Origin: Marimonas arenosa
Lineage (GTDB): Bacteria; Pseudomonadota; Alphaproteobacteria; Rhodobacterales; Rhodobacteraceae
NCBI RefSeq assembly: GCF_030848945.1
Contig: NZ_JANHAX010000006.1
Coordinates: 1-64,000 of the forward strand
Direction of reading: 5' to 3'
DNA length: 64,000 nt
The notes below the pieces were generated by a model. That model made no database searches. It worked only from the letters and a program-made list of their open reading frames with translations, and was not told the origin of the DNA. Numbering within the stretch: position 1 is the stretch's first letter; every line of letters begins with the position of its first letter. Below are positions 52,475 through 62,117 of the stretch, piece by piece. A program made the position numbers and the translations under genes.

Positions 52475-54757
52475 TCAGTCCATGCGGATCTTCACCGCCA
52501 CCTCTCCGCGGACGGCCTCGCTCCAGTGGATCTCGATCCGGTCATTGTTGGCCCCGCGCTCGACGTTGACGAAGGGCTGGTCACGGTTGATCTGGTTCGC
52601 GCCGTTGCGGATCGCTCCGATCGGTTGCACCGTCTCCACGTTCTTGGCCCGGCCGCCGAACGGCAGAAACGGCGCCCCGTCGATCGACCAGACCTGCGTC
52701 TCGCCGGCTTCGGAATGGTTCAGCAGCAGCGGGTTTTCAGTTGCCGTGTCGATCAGCTTGTACATGTTGCCGGCGAAGGTGATGTTTTTCATCTTGGCAT
52801 GGTCGAGATCGGCAAAACTGGTATCGACCCGCTCGACCCGCTCGATATTGCCGCCGATCGAACGGAAACTGTTGCCGGTCACGTTCATGTGGTTGACGTA
52901 GTGCCCGGCGCCATAGGGCTTGACCACGACGAACGAAAACCACGGCACCGTATGGCTGCACAGGAACACGTTGTCGGAAATGTTGAGCTGACTGAACGAC
53001 AGCTCGGAAGCGAAGGCCGGGTCGCTGTCGTATTCGTTGGTCCACTCAATGAAGCAATTGTCGACATAGTTGCCGGTCACCGTCGCGCGGGTGTTGGCCC
53101 CGGCAAAGACGATCCCGGCCGTGCGCAGACCCTGCCCCGAATTGTCGCCCTGGAAAAAATGGTTGCCGGTAATGACCGAACTGGTGCCGCCGATCACAGC
53201 GAAATGCCGGAACCGGGTGGCGCGGTTGTCGCGCAGCTTAATGTCGTTGCCGGCGGTGTTGAGCACGATCGACACCCGGTCCTGGGCATTCACCGTGTTC
53301 TCGTTAGACAGGAACTGGCAACGGTCGACCAGCAGACCCTGGCACCCCTCGCCCGGGCTGGTGATGGCGCGGTATTGCGGCGCGGTGAAGAAACAGTCGC
53401 GGATCGCGAAACTCACCCCCGCCGGCGACAGGCAGAGGCCGCTCGACTTGCCGTTGCATTGGAACTCGATATCCGCCAGCACCATCTTGTCGATCCGGTC
53501 GAAGCCCGAGAAATCCAGCAGGTACTTGAACCGGGTGAAGGTGAAGGTCTGGGTGCCATCGGCATCATAGAACTCGCGGTTCAGTTCCAGTTCCTGGGTC
53601 GCCAGGTTGACCGACCGGACATAGACCTCGCGACCGACGCCGGTGGCCTCGACCCGTGCGCCGACCGGGATGTTGGCGATGTTGACCACGCCGGTCAGCT
53701 TCTTGGGGTCGTTGACGGAATAGGTCGCCTGGCTGGTCACCACGTCATTGTCCCAGACGGTGTCACCCTTGGCCTCAAATTGGCCATTTCGGATCACCCG
53801 GCGGGTGGCATAGGTGGAGCGGTTGGGCACCGCCGCCTGCATGTCGATCGGCGCCGTCACGTCGACCCGCAACCCGCCCATGTCGAGCGATTCGTGGCCG
53901 ACCCCGTTCAACAGCGCCTGAAACGCCTTCTTGAAGGCCAGTTCCTCGTTTCCGAAGGCGTCGACATAAGCCGGCAGATCGTAGTTCCGGGTCAGCCCCA
54001 GGATCGCCGCGTCGGGCATAGTGACGGTCCCCTCGAACTGCACCTCGTTCTCGAAGGTCATGTTGTCGCCCAGGAAATAGGTGCCGGCCGACACCATCAC
54101 CATCCGCCCCGCGGCATCGGCATCGGCGGCTTCGAAGGCGGCCAGGTCATCGGTCACGCCGTCACCCACGGCGCCATAGTCGCGCACGTCGACCCAGGCC
54201 ATCATGTCACGCAGAAAAACCGACGTGATGTCCTCGATCACGATATCGTCGATTCGCACCACGCCGCCGGTGGCGCCCGTCAGGTCGAGCCCGAAATGAC
54301 CGTAAAGCGGCTCGCGCCCCCAGACCATGTCGACGCCGCCACGCAGTCCCGGCCCGACGATGGCACTCACCTCGACCACCTCGCCATACTGCGTCAGCGC
54401 CGTGCTCGGTCCGACCTCGGTGAGCCCGTTGACATGCACACCCCCGGCGCCACCGGCCCATCCGGCGACGCGGACCGCGGGCAGGTTGCCGCTCACCGCC
54501 TTCACCTTCGCGGTGACCCGCAGGTAACAGCCCGGCAGCAACGGCGTTTCCCCCATGTAGCGCAGCTTCTGCGTGGTCTCGACCTTCTGCAACTCCAGGC
54601 AGCCGCCGAAATCCTGATCCGCCGGCACCAGGGCGGCGTTGACCGCGTTCTCGTAGGTATCCGATCCCGGCGTGCCGTCACCACTCGACCAGACATCGAG
54701 CCCGTTCGCAAAGGCGGGCGGCATGAAGACCACACCATCGGTAATTGCCTTGTTCAT
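52475..54757 (-). CDS. Right-handed parallel beta-helix protein, GTA head-spike (GhsB)-like
   Basis: 760 residues from ATG 54757 (MNKAITDGVVFMPPAFANGL); there is no signal peptide. The N-terminal 200 residues form a carbohydrate-binding-like beta domain. WVDVRDYGAVGDGVTDDLAA at about 197 is the pectate-lyase-3 start, followed by beta-helix rungs (ITGNHFFQG, VTGNYVDN, ISDNVFL, VTGNSF, FAGNMYK). Tail spikes and GTA head spikes have this layout. The protein resembles the Rhodobacter GTA spike GhsB, which is encoded apart from the main GTA cluster and binds host capsule. Assignment is by layout, not by alignment. Confidence 0.72.
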   Translation of the reverse strand: MNKAITDGVVFMPPAFANGLDVWSSGDGTPGSDTYENAVNAALVPADQDFGGCLELQKVETTQKLRYMGETPLLPGCYLRVTAKVKAVSGNLPAVRVAGWAGGAGGVHVNGLTEVGPSTALTQYGEVVEVSAIVGPGLRGGVDMVWGREPLYGHFGLDLTGATGGVVRIDDIVIEDITSVFLRDMMAWVDVRDYGAVGDGVTDDLAAFEAADADAAGRMVMVSAGTYFLGDNMTFENEVQFEGTVTMPDAAILGLTRNYDLPAYVDAFGNEELAFKKAFQALLNGVGHESLDMGGLRVDVTAPIDMQAAVPNRSTYATRRVIRNGQFEAKGDTVWDNDVVTSQATYSVNDPKKLTGVVNIANIPVGARVEATGVGREVYVRSVNLATQELELNREFYDADGTQTFTFTRFKYLLDFSGFDRIDKMVLADIEFQCNGKSSGLCLSPAGVSFAIRDCFFTAPQYRAITSPGEGCQGLLVDRCQFLSNENTVNAQDRVSIVLNTAGNDIKLRDNRATRFRHFAVIGGTSSVITGNHFFQGDNSGQGLRTAGIVFAGANTRATVTGNYVDNCFIEWTNEYDSDPAFASELSFSQLNISDNVFLCSHTVPWFSFVVVKPYGAGHYVNHMNVTGNSFRSIGGNIERVERVDTSFADLDHAKMKNITFAGNMYKLIDTATENPLLLNHSEAGETQVWSIDGAPFLPFGGRAKNVETVQPIGAIRNGANQINRDQPFVNVERGANNDRIEIHWSEAVRGEVAVKIRMD

Positions 54758-55125
54758 CCAATTTCCTTTCCACATCCCCGCGCGGCGCGCAGCCGGATGC
54801 TGGTTGCTGTGAAGACATCTCTCGCGGGCCAGGCCGCCGAGCCCGGGCGCAGGAAAGGGAGGTATCAAGGCTTGGTTAACGTGGCCTGAGACCACCGTGA
54901 CGGTGCCCAGCGCCCGGCGCACGGTTATCACGGGCCGCGCGCAACACCACCGCGCGGCGCGTTCATTCACCGGTTGTTAGGAAACGGTGCCAGACGGGGG
55001 CCAGCCAACCTGCCGGCCAGGCGGCCATACTCGGATGTCGGCACCGTGCGGTGCCGTTAACCGTCAACCGATCCTGGATTGGAGAGCGTCTGCCGGGATC
55101 GGCCAGGCGCCCGCGCCGTATTGCC
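54758..55125. other. Promoter region of the beta-helix gene; gene-free
   Basis: 368 nt between two minus-strand genes. It contains TCAAGGCTTGGTTAAC (54865-54880), a TCAA-N7-TTAAC near-CtrA site, about 108 nt from the beta-helix start codon. Nothing else recognised. Confidence 0.5.
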
Positions 55126-55587
55126 TCAGCCGCTCAGTCGGTCCTTCACCATCGGTCCGACGGTGCCGAAATCCATCTGGCCGGTATACTGGGATTTCAA
55201 CGTGCCCATAACCTTGCCCATGTCGCGGATCGAGCTCGCCTCGGTCTCGGTGATCGCGGCGTCCACCGCCTTCTCGACCTCGTCCTCCGACAACTGACGT
55301 GGCAGGAATTCCTCGATCACCGTTATCTCGCCGAGCTCGCGTTCGGCCAGGTCGAGCCGACCGCCCTCCTCGTAGGCGCGCGCACTTTCCTGACGTTGCT
55401 TCACCATCTTGCCGAGGATGGCCAGCACCTCGCCGTCGCCGACGCCCTCGTCGTTGCCTTCGCCGCGCGCCGCAATGTCGCGATCCTTAATCGCGGCATT
55501 GATCAGGCGCAGCGTCGACAGCCGGTCGGCCGCCTTGTCCTTCATCGCCTGTTTCAGCGCCGCGGACACGCGTTCTCTCAGTTCCAT
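55126..55587 (-). CDS. GatB/YqeY domain protein
   Basis: 153 residues. LRERVSAALKQAMKDKAADR, STLRLINAAIKDRDIAARG, EFLPRQLSEDEVEKAVDAAI and MGKVMGTLKSQYTGQMDF match YqeY, which has the tRNA-binding tail domain of GatB. It may aid tRNA-dependent amidation. Divergent from carA, as in relatives. Confidence 0.95.
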   Translation of the reverse strand: MELRERVSAALKQAMKDKAADRLSTLRLINAAIKDRDIAARGEGNDEGVGDGEVLAILGKMVKQRQESARAYEEGGRLDLAERELGEITVIEEFLPRQLSEDEVEKAVDAAITETEASSIRDMGKVMGTLKSQYTGQMDFGTVGPMVKDRLSG

Positions 55588-55755
55588 GGTCCCATCCCCT
55601 TGGGCTTAGATGAACCCTGACCCTTAATGGTTAGCGCTGACATATGCAAGCTTTCGCGTTCCGCCCGTGCCCCTTGTTTTCATGGCTGGAATGTCCCTTG
55701 ACCCCATGCCGCCGCACCACTAGGTTCCCGCCAATTTGTCCCCGGAGAGACTCGC

Positions 55756-56916
55756 ATGGCGCTCGACACCCAACCGCATCCCACCGCCTGCCTGGCCCTG
55801 GCCGATGGCACGCTGTTCTACGGCCACGGATTCGGCGCGGTCGGGGAAACCACCGCCGAGCTCTGCTTCAACACCGCGATGACCGGCTATCAGGAAATCA
55901 TGACCGATCCGTCCTATGCCGGTCAGGTCGTGACCTTCACCTTCCCGCATATCGGCAACGTCGGCGTCAACCCCGACGACGACGAAACCGTCAACCCGGT
56001 GGCCGAGGGCATGGTGGTCAAATGGGACCCAACCGAACCGTCGAACTGGCGCGCCTCCGAACGGCTGGCCGATTGGCTCGCCGCGCGCGGGCGGATCGCC
56101 ATCGGCGGGGTCGATACCCGGCGGCTGACCCGCGCCATCCGCCAGCAGGGCGCTCCGCATGTCGCGCTGGCGCACGACCCGGAAGGCCGGTTCGACATCG
56201 CCGCGCTGGTGGCCAAGGCCCGCGGTTTTGCCGGGCTCGAAGGCATGGACCTGGCCAAGGACGTGACCTGCGCCCAGTCCTACCGCTGGGACGAGATGCG
56301 CTGGGCCTGGCCCGAAGGCTACGTCCGGCAGGAGGCTCCACGGTTCAAGGTCGTGGCGCTCGATTACGGCGCCAAACGCAATATCCTGCGCTGTCTTGCC
56401 TCGGTCGGCTGTGACGTCACCGTGCTGCCCGCCACAGCCACTGCCGAAGAGGTGCTGGCGCACGATCCCGACGGCGTGTTCCTATCGAACGGCCCCGGCG
56501 ACCCAGCGGCGACCGGCGCGTATGCCGTGCCGATGATTCAACAGATCCTCGACACCACCGACCTTCCGGTTTTCGGCATCTGCCTCGGCCACCAGATGCT
56601 GGCGCTGGCGCTGGGCGCCAAGACGGTCAAGATGAACCACGGCCACCACGGCGCCAACCATCCCGTGAAGGATCTGGAAACCGGCAAGGTCGAGATCACC
56701 TCGATGAACCACGGCTTCGCCGTCGATAGCCAGACCCTGCCGGCGGGCGTCAAGGAAACACATGTTTCACTTTTTGACGGTAGCAATTGCGGTATCGCGA
56801 TGGCGGACCGCCCGGTCTATTCGGTTCAATACCACCCCGAAGCCAGTCCCGGCCCGCAGGACAGCTTCTATCTGTTCGAACGGTTCGCCGCCGAGATGGA
56901 AAAACGCTTGGCCTGA
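55756..56916 (+). CDS. carA: Carbamoyl-phosphate synthase small chain
   Basis: 386 residues. The N-terminal CPSase_sm_chain domain (ADGTLFYGHGFGAVGETTAE, NTAMTGYQEIMTDPSY) is followed by the class I glutaminase with nucleophile Cys in FGICLGHQMLALALG and His/Glu in QYHPEASPGP. It supplies ammonia for carbamoyl phosphate in arginine and pyrimidine synthesis. carB is not adjacent. AGAG site before ATG 55756. Confidence 0.97.
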   Translation: MALDTQPHPTACLALADGTLFYGHGFGAVGETTAELCFNTAMTGYQEIMTDPSYAGQVVTFTFPHIGNVGVNPDDDETVNPVAEGMVVKWDPTEPSNWRASERLADWLAARGRIAIGGVDTRRLTRAIRQQGAPHVALAHDPEGRFDIAALVAKARGFAGLEGMDLAKDVTCAQSYRWDEMRWAWPEGYVRQEAPRFKVVALDYGAKRNILRCLASVGCDVTVLPATATAEEVLAHDPDGVFLSNGPGDPAATGAYAVPMIQQILDTTDLPVFGICLGHQMLALALGAKTVKMNHGHHGANHPVKDLETGKVEITSMNHGFAVDSQTLPAGVKETHVSLFDGSNCGIAMADRPVYSVQYHPEASPGPQDSFYLFERFAAEMEKRLA

Positions 56917-56983
56917 ACCGTTGAGAACCCCGGGGGTAACCCGTGTATGAATCTCGGGGAAACCGGATATCGACCGCAGAGTG

Positions 56984-56999
56984 TTAACCGGCTGTTAAC
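56984..56999 (+). promoter_or_regulatory. CtrA box 1 (TTAA-N7-TTAAC)
   Basis: TTAACCGGCTGTTAAC matches TTAA-N7-TTAAC exactly, 123 nt before the glycosyltransferase start. Confidence 0.8.
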
Positions 57000-57036
57000 C
57001 AAAACCCGGCCCGGAAGCCAAAGATTTCAATAGGTT

Positions 57037-57052
57037 TTAACGGAAAATTAAC
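57037..57052 (+). promoter_or_regulatory. CtrA box 2 (TTAA-N7-TTAAC)
   Basis: TTAACGGAAAATTAAC is a second exact match, 38 nt after box 1 and 70 nt before the start codon. Two perfect boxes on the same strand strongly suggest control by the cell-cycle/motility regulator CtrA. Confidence 0.85.
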
Positions 57053-57121
57053 CCTGTCAACGAAATCTTGATCCTTGAGACAGCGCCAGTTCAATAGGCG
57101 CGGTAAGGGTTAGGATAGACA

Positions 57122-59098
57122 ATGCATCAGGTTCGGCATCAGCCGGAGCTGGAGTGTCCGAGTGACGATTTCAGCAGCTTTCTGCTCAAGGCAGACCTGG
57201 TCTCGGCGCGGGCGCTGCTCGCGGCGCGCAACATCCAGGTCCGCTCGCGCAGCTCGCTCGACCGCATCCTGATCTCAGAAGGGCTGCTCACGGCCCACCA
57301 GGTGGCCACCGCGTTATCGCGCTTTCATGGGTTGCCGCGGGCCGATCTTGCGACCGATCCGCCCGATCCCGGCCTCGCGGATACCGTACCGCTCCGCCTC
57401 TGCCTCAATCACAGTGTCCTGCCATGGCGGCGGATCGACGACACGCTGGTGATCGCCGCCTCACGGGTCGAGGATTTTACCCATGTCCTGTCGATCCTGG
57501 GCGAGGACGCCCCCCGGGCCGAACTGGCCTTCGCCCCGGCCAGCGATATCCAGGCCGCACTCGCCCGGCAGCACCGCGCGACGCTGACCGCTCGGGCCTC
57601 GGCCCGGGTGCCCGCCGGCGAAAGCTGCCGCGGTTGGGGAAGGTCGCAGCGCCGACGGCTCGGCCTCACGATTGTCGCCCTGATCATGCTGATGGGGCTG
57701 ACCTGGGCCCAGCCGGTGTTGGTTTTCGCCGCCCTGTCGCTGTGGGCCGCCTTCACCTTGATCGTTGCCGCGGGGCTTCGGCTCGCGGCCTATGTCGCAC
57801 GCATGTCCGACCCGGCGCCGGAAACGCTCGCCATCGGCTCACCCCCGCCCGAGACCGTCACCGACCTGCCCCGCGTGTCCGTGCTAGTGCCGCTCTTCAA
57901 GGAAACCGAAATCGCCCGGCACCTGATTGCCCGGCTTTCGCGGCTCACTTATCCCAAGCCGTTGCTCGACGTCGTGCTGGTACTGGAAGAGAATGACCAC
58001 CTCACGCGCGACACCATCGCAGCTTGCACCCTGCCGCCCTGGATGCGCGTGGTCGAGGTACCGGAGGGACAGCCCAAGACCAAGCCGCGGGCGATGAACT
58101 ATGGGCTCGATTTTTGCGACGGCGACATCGTCGGCATTTGGGACGCCGAGGATGCCCCCGACCCCGACCAGATCACCCGCGTCGTCGAACGTTTTGCGCA
58201 AGCGCCGAGCGATGTCGCCTGTCTTCAGGGGGTTCTCGATTATTACAACAGCCGGCAGAACTGGCTGGCGCGCTGCTTTAGCGTGGAATACGCCGCCTGG
58301 TTCCGGCTGATCCTGCCGGGGATGGAACGGCTTGGGCTGGCCATCCCGCTGGGAGGCACGACCTGTTTCTTCCGCCGCGACGTGCTGGAAGAGATGGGCG
58401 GTTGGGATGCCCACAACGTCACCGAAGACGCCGATCTCGGTTTCCGGCTGGCGCGCCACGGCTACCGGACCGAGGTCATCCCGACCACCACCGGTGAAGA
58501 AGCCAACTGCCGCTTCTGGCCCTGGATCCGGCAACGCTCGCGCTGGCTCAAGGGTTACATGGTCACCTACCTCGTCCACATGCGCCGCCCGCTGACCTTC
58601 TACCGCCAGATGGGCCATCGCAGGTTCTGGGGCTTTCAGGCGCATTTCGTCACCGCGCTGTCGCAATTCGTGCTGGCGCCCTTCCTGTGGTCGTTCTGGC
58701 TGGTGTTGTTGGGCCTTCCCCACCCGCTCGATCCGCTTCTGCCGCGGCAGTGGCTGGTGAATTTCGGGCTACTGTTCCTGATGGTCGAGGTGATCACCAT
58801 CCTGATCAACGCCACCGCCGTGGCCGGCCGCAAACACCGGCACCTGCTGCCCTGGGTGCCGACACTGCATTTCTATTATCCGCTGGGCGCGGTTGCCGCT
58901 TACAAGGCGCTCTACGAACTCATCGTGGTGCCGTTCTACTGGGACAAGACCCAGCACGGCCATTCGCTGCACCGCCGCAAGGTTCCGGCCAAGCCAGAGG
59001 CGGAGCTCCCGGCCTTTCGCTCGCGTCGCGGCGCGCCGGTGGCGCTAGCCTTCCGCTCCCGCCGCGTCAAGCTTGAGCCGGGTCACGAACGCCTTTGA
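57122..59098 (+). CDS. Membrane glycosyltransferase (GT2) with N-terminal MshEN-like domain
   Basis: 658 residues. The first 150 residues look like the GSPII_E_N/MshEN domain (LISEGLLTAHQVATALSRFH, VLPWRRIDDTLVIAASR), a known c-di-GMP-binding fold in some proteins. Two membrane helices (about 180-225) precede the GT2 domain: VSVLVPLFKET, Asp341 in IWDAEDAPDP, TEDADLGFRL, and QRSRW at 471-475, the processive-polymerase signature. C-terminal helices follow. It likely makes an exported polysaccharide. Two CtrA boxes lie upstream. Its last 54 nt overlap the converging GntR gene. Confidence 0.88.
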   Translation: MHQVRHQPELECPSDDFSSFLLKADLVSARALLAARNIQVRSRSSLDRILISEGLLTAHQVATALSRFHGLPRADLATDPPDPGLADTVPLRLCLNHSVLPWRRIDDTLVIAASRVEDFTHVLSILGEDAPRAELAFAPASDIQAALARQHRATLTARASARVPAGESCRGWGRSQRRRLGLTIVALIMLMGLTWAQPVLVFAALSLWAAFTLIVAAGLRLAAYVARMSDPAPETLAIGSPPPETVTDLPRVSVLVPLFKETEIARHLIARLSRLTYPKPLLDVVLVLEENDHLTRDTIAACTLPPWMRVVEVPEGQPKTKPRAMNYGLDFCDGDIVGIWDAEDAPDPDQITRVVERFAQAPSDVACLQGVLDYYNSRQNWLARCFSVEYAAWFRLILPGMERLGLAIPLGGTTCFFRRDVLEEMGGWDAHNVTEDADLGFRLARHGYRTEVIPTTTGEEANCRFWPWIRQRSRWLKGYMVTYLVHMRRPLTFYRQMGHRRFWGFQAHFVTALSQFVLAPFLWSFWLVLLGLPHPLDPLLPRQWLVNFGLLFLMVEVITILINATAVAGRKHRHLLPWVPTLHFYYPLGAVAAYKALYELIVVPFYWDKTQHGHSLHRRKVPAKPEAELPAFRSRRGAPVALAFRSRRVKLEPGHERL

Positions 59099-59692
59099 AA
59101 TGTGATCCTTGAGCGCCGCCTGCGCCGCCTCTTCGTCGTGCGCCTCGATAGCCGAGACGATCGCATCATGTTCGGCCAGCGCGGTTTCGCTACGCCCCTC
59201 GACGGCCAGCGACGTCGTCGCCATCAACGCCATCGACTGGTGCACGAGATTGAGCTGCTGCACCAGAAACCGGTTGTGCGAAGCCAGATGCAGCTGTCGG
59301 TGGAATCGCCGGTTGGCCCGCGCCAAAGCCTCGGGGTCATCCACCAGCGCCCGGTCTTCCTCGACCATGTCGCGCAACACCCGCACCTCTTCTTCTGTAG
59401 CGTGTTTCGCGGCCAGCCGAGCCGCCAGCCCTTCAAGCTCGGCCCGCACCACGTAAAGCTCCGCCAGTTGGTTGTGATCCAGCGAGGCCACGATCAGGCT
59501 GCGCCCGTCGCGGGTCAGCAACTGCTGCGTCTCGAGCCTCTGCAGCGCCTCGCGGATCGGCGTGCGGCTGACTCCGAAGCGCTCGGCCAAGTCGCTTTCG
59601 ACAAGCCGATCGCCCGGTTTGAATTCTCCCAGGTCGATGGCTTCCAACAGCAGCGAATAGGCATCCTTCTGGGCGGATTTCGCCTCGGTCAT
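59045..59692 (-). CDS. GntR family transcriptional regulator (FCD domain)
   Basis: 215 residues. The wHTH is AERFGVSRTPIREALQRLE; the C-terminal FCD ligand domain contains ELYVVRAELEGLAARLAAKH, FHRQLHLASHNRFLVQQL and LAEHDAIVSAIEAHDEEAA with His/Asp metal-ligand positions. Such regulators sense organic acids. Its 3' end overlaps antisense with the glycosyltransferase gene by 54 nt. No obvious catabolic target is adjacent. Confidence 0.9.
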   Translation of the reverse strand: MTEAKSAQKDAYSLLLEAIDLGEFKPGDRLVESDLAERFGVSRTPIREALQRLETQQLLTRDGRSLIVASLDHNQLAELYVVRAELEGLAARLAAKHATEEEVRVLRDMVEEDRALVDDPEALARANRRFHRQLHLASHNRFLVQQLNLVHQSMALMATTSLAVEGRSETALAEHDAIVSAIEAHDEEAAQAALKDHISKAFVTRLKLDAAGAEG

Positions 59693-59793
59693 GTCTTTCC
59701 CTCTTTATCCCGCTCCGAATAGAGCCTTTAATCGCCCCCGCTTCAACCCCGCATGCCGTTGCACACCGTCGCACCAATGATTAGCTATTCAAC

Positions 59794-60441
59794 ATGCCGA
59801 AAGATCTCTTCAACCACGTCGCCTATTGGGTCTTCGACCTCGACAACACGCTCTATCCGCCGCAGGCGCGCCTGTTCGACCAGATCGAAGTGAAGATGAC
59901 GCAATACGTGATGGATGCGCTCGGCGTCGAACGGGATCGGGCGAACCACCTGCGCAAACATTACTGGAAGACCTACGGCACGACGCTCGCTGGGCTAATG
60001 CAGGAACATGGGGTCGATCCCGCCCCCTACCTGACGGACGTGCACGACATCTCGCTCGATCATCTCGAGCCCGACGAGACGCTGCGCCGTGGCATCGCAG
60101 CCCTTCCCGGCCGCAAGATCGTCTATACCAACGGCTGCGCTCCCTATGCCGAACGAGTGGTGGCCGCGCGGGGATTGGCCGGCGTGTTCGATGCGATCTA
60201 CGGCGTGGAACATGCCGATTTCCACCCCAAGCCCAACGCCCGCGCCTTCGCGCGGGTTTTCGAACGTGACAGCCTCGATCCCGAGAAAGGCGCCATGTTC
60301 GAGGACGACTCGCGAAACCTCGCAGTACCGCACGCGATGGGCATGCGCACCGTCCACGTCGCTCCAGAAGCCGACGAGTCCGATCACGTGCACCACCATA
60401 CCGTCGACCTGTCCGCGTTCATCGCCCGGCTGACCGACTGA
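59794..60441 (+). CDS. Pyrimidine 5'-nucleotidase (HAD family)
   Basis: 215 residues. The nucleophile motif is WVFDLDNTLYPPQARLF, motif II is IVYTNGCAPYAERV, and motif III/IV is GAMFEDDSRNLAVPHAMG. The length and DLDNTLYP motif match the yeast SDT1/PHM8-like pyrimidine nucleotidases found in alphaproteobacteria. It would hydrolyse UMP/CMP. Divergent from gntR. Confidence 0.92.
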   Translation: MPKDLFNHVAYWVFDLDNTLYPPQARLFDQIEVKMTQYVMDALGVERDRANHLRKHYWKTYGTTLAGLMQEHGVDPAPYLTDVHDISLDHLEPDETLRRGIAALPGRKIVYTNGCAPYAERVVAARGLAGVFDAIYGVEHADFHPKPNARAFARVFERDSLDPEKGAMFEDDSRNLAVPHAMGMRTVHVAPEADESDHVHHHTVDLSAFIARLTD

Positions 60442-60557
60442 TTTTCCAATGATTTCAAAACGGTCAAAGCGTCGCGCTGCGGCAATCTGCACCTTTAATT
60501 CGAAAATCCGAATGTTAATTACCCGCCGCAACGAAACATCAACAGAGAGAGTCCTCC

Positions 60558-60776
60558 GTGACCCTAGCCGATACCCAGTCCACCGACCTGCACAGCCACA
60601 TCAACGGAGACAAAGGCGAAACCGGCGCGGCGGTGAAGCTCATTTTCACCGTATTGGTGCTTCTGGTCGCCTGGGGGGTATCGATCTTCAAATGGGGCGT
60701 GCCCGGCCTCTACATCCCGGCGGTGGCGTTCACGCCGCTGATGTACCTGCTGCTGATCACGATCGCGCGGGGCTGA
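60558..60776 (+). CDS. Small conserved membrane protein
   Basis: 72 residues from GTG 60558. A polar N-terminal stretch of about 25 residues is followed by two hydrophobic helices (VKLIFTVLVLLVAWGVSIF and YIPAVAFTPLMYLLLITIA). It has a GAGAG-type site upstream. Function unknown. It lies 117 nt after the nucleotidase and 75 nt before the ubiquinone hydroxylase gene. Confidence 0.78.
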   Translation: MTLADTQSTDLHSHINGDKGETGAAVKLIFTVLVLLVAWGVSIFKWGVPGLYIPAVAFTPLMYLLLITIARG

Positions 60777-60850
60777 ACCCGTCCGGGGCAGGATGTCGCT
60801 TGGCATTTCCTGCCTCCGGGTTCTAGGGTGCGCGCAGGAGGCCTCCTGTC

Positions 60851-62053
60851 ATGACCACCCACGAAGTTGACATTCTCGTGTCCGGCGGCGGCGTCGCCGG
60901 GCTCACCGCCGCGGCGGTGTTCGGAAGCGCCGGCTTCTCGGTCCTCTGCGTCGATCCCGCCCCGCCGGTCACCGAGCGTGACGCCGAAGGCTCCGACCTG
61001 CGCACCACTGCCTTCCTGCAGCCCGCCCAGCAGCTTCTGGAGTTCGCCGGATTGTGGGACCGCCTGGCGCCGCATGCCGCCGGTCTGCAGATCATGCGCA
61101 TCGTCGATGCCGGCGGCGAAACACCCGAGCCGCGTATTACCAAGGATTTCGACGCTTCGGATATTTCCGACAAACCCTTCGGCTGGAACCTGCCAAACTG
61201 GCTGCTGCGCCGAGAGATGGTTGCGCGGCTCAACGAACTGGCCAATGTCGATTTCCGCCCGGGCACCGCAACGACGTCCCTGTTCACCCGCGAGGCCGAG
61301 GCCCGTGTCACGCTCAGTGACGGCGAGATCGTCCGCACCCGGCTGGTCGTCGCCGCCGACGGGCGCAACTCGCCGATGCGCGCGGCCGCCGGAATCGGCG
61401 TAAAAACAACCCGCTACGGCCAGAAGGCGCTGGCCTTCGCGGTCACCCACCCGATCCCGCACGACAACGTCTCGACCGAAATTCACCGCTCGGGCGGGCC
61501 CTTCACGCTGGTGCCGTTGCCCGATTGGGGCGGCCTGCCCTCTTCCGCCATCGTCTGGATGGAACGCGGGCCCGAGGTGCAGCGACTGGCCGCTCTCGAC
61601 GTGCCGGCATTCGAAGCGGCGATGAACGAACGGTCCTGCGGGCTCTACGGCCCGCTGACGCTGGCCTCGCGCCGCACGGTCTGGCCGATCATCAGCCAGG
61701 TGGCCGAACGGATGAATGGCGAGCGCTTGGCGCTTGTGGCCGAAGCCGCACATGTGGTTCCGCCGATCGGGGCGCAAGGGCTCAACATGTCGCTGGGCGA
61801 CATGCGGGTGCTGCTGGACCTCGCCCAAGCCGCACCCGAGCGGCTGGGCGACCGCGAGATGCTCGAAACCTATCACCGCCGGCGCCACTTGGAGGTGCTG
61901 GCCCGCGTCAAGGGGATCGACCTTCTTAATCGCGCCTCGATGATCGAGGCGCGGCCGCTGCGCGACCTGCGCGCAGCCGGACTGAACGCGATTTATTCAC
62001 TTCCCGCCGTACGCAAGACCATGATGCAGCTGGGCTTGGGCGCGCGCGGGTAG
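60851..62053 (+). CDS. UbiH/UbiF/Coq6-family FAD-dependent monooxygenase
   Basis: 400 residues. The FAD GxGxxG region is VSGGGVAGLTAAAVFGSAGF; the DG motif is VVAADGRNSPMRAA; the GD motif is ALVAEAAHVVPPIGAQGLNM. The family hydroxylates the ubiquinone ring; Rhodobacterales often have a reduced set such as UbiL or UbiM, and which position this one hydroxylates cannot be told. Note that ubiquinone is the substrate of the island's RquA. Confidence 0.88.
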   Translation: MTTHEVDILVSGGGVAGLTAAAVFGSAGFSVLCVDPAPPVTERDAEGSDLRTTAFLQPAQQLLEFAGLWDRLAPHAAGLQIMRIVDAGGETPEPRITKDFDASDISDKPFGWNLPNWLLRREMVARLNELANVDFRPGTATTSLFTREAEARVTLSDGEIVRTRLVVAADGRNSPMRAAAGIGVKTTRYGQKALAFAVTHPIPHDNVSTEIHRSGGPFTLVPLPDWGGLPSSAIVWMERGPEVQRLAALDVPAFEAAMNERSCGLYGPLTLASRRTVWPIISQVAERMNGERLALVAEAAHVVPPIGAQGLNMSLGDMRVLLDLAQAAPERLGDREMLETYHRRRHLEVLARVKGIDLLNRASMIEARPLRDLRAAGLNAIYSLPAVRKTMMQLGLGARG

Positions 62054-62117
62054 CGCTCGCCCATCGTTGGGGCCGGCCTTGCGAGGCTTGCCCGTCACGG
62101 GGCGGCCGCACGTGAGG

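Noticed and set aside
55000..55060. CtrA site at GTTAACCGTCAACC
   Set aside because: Only one half-site fits; the spacing to a second TTAA-type half is wrong.
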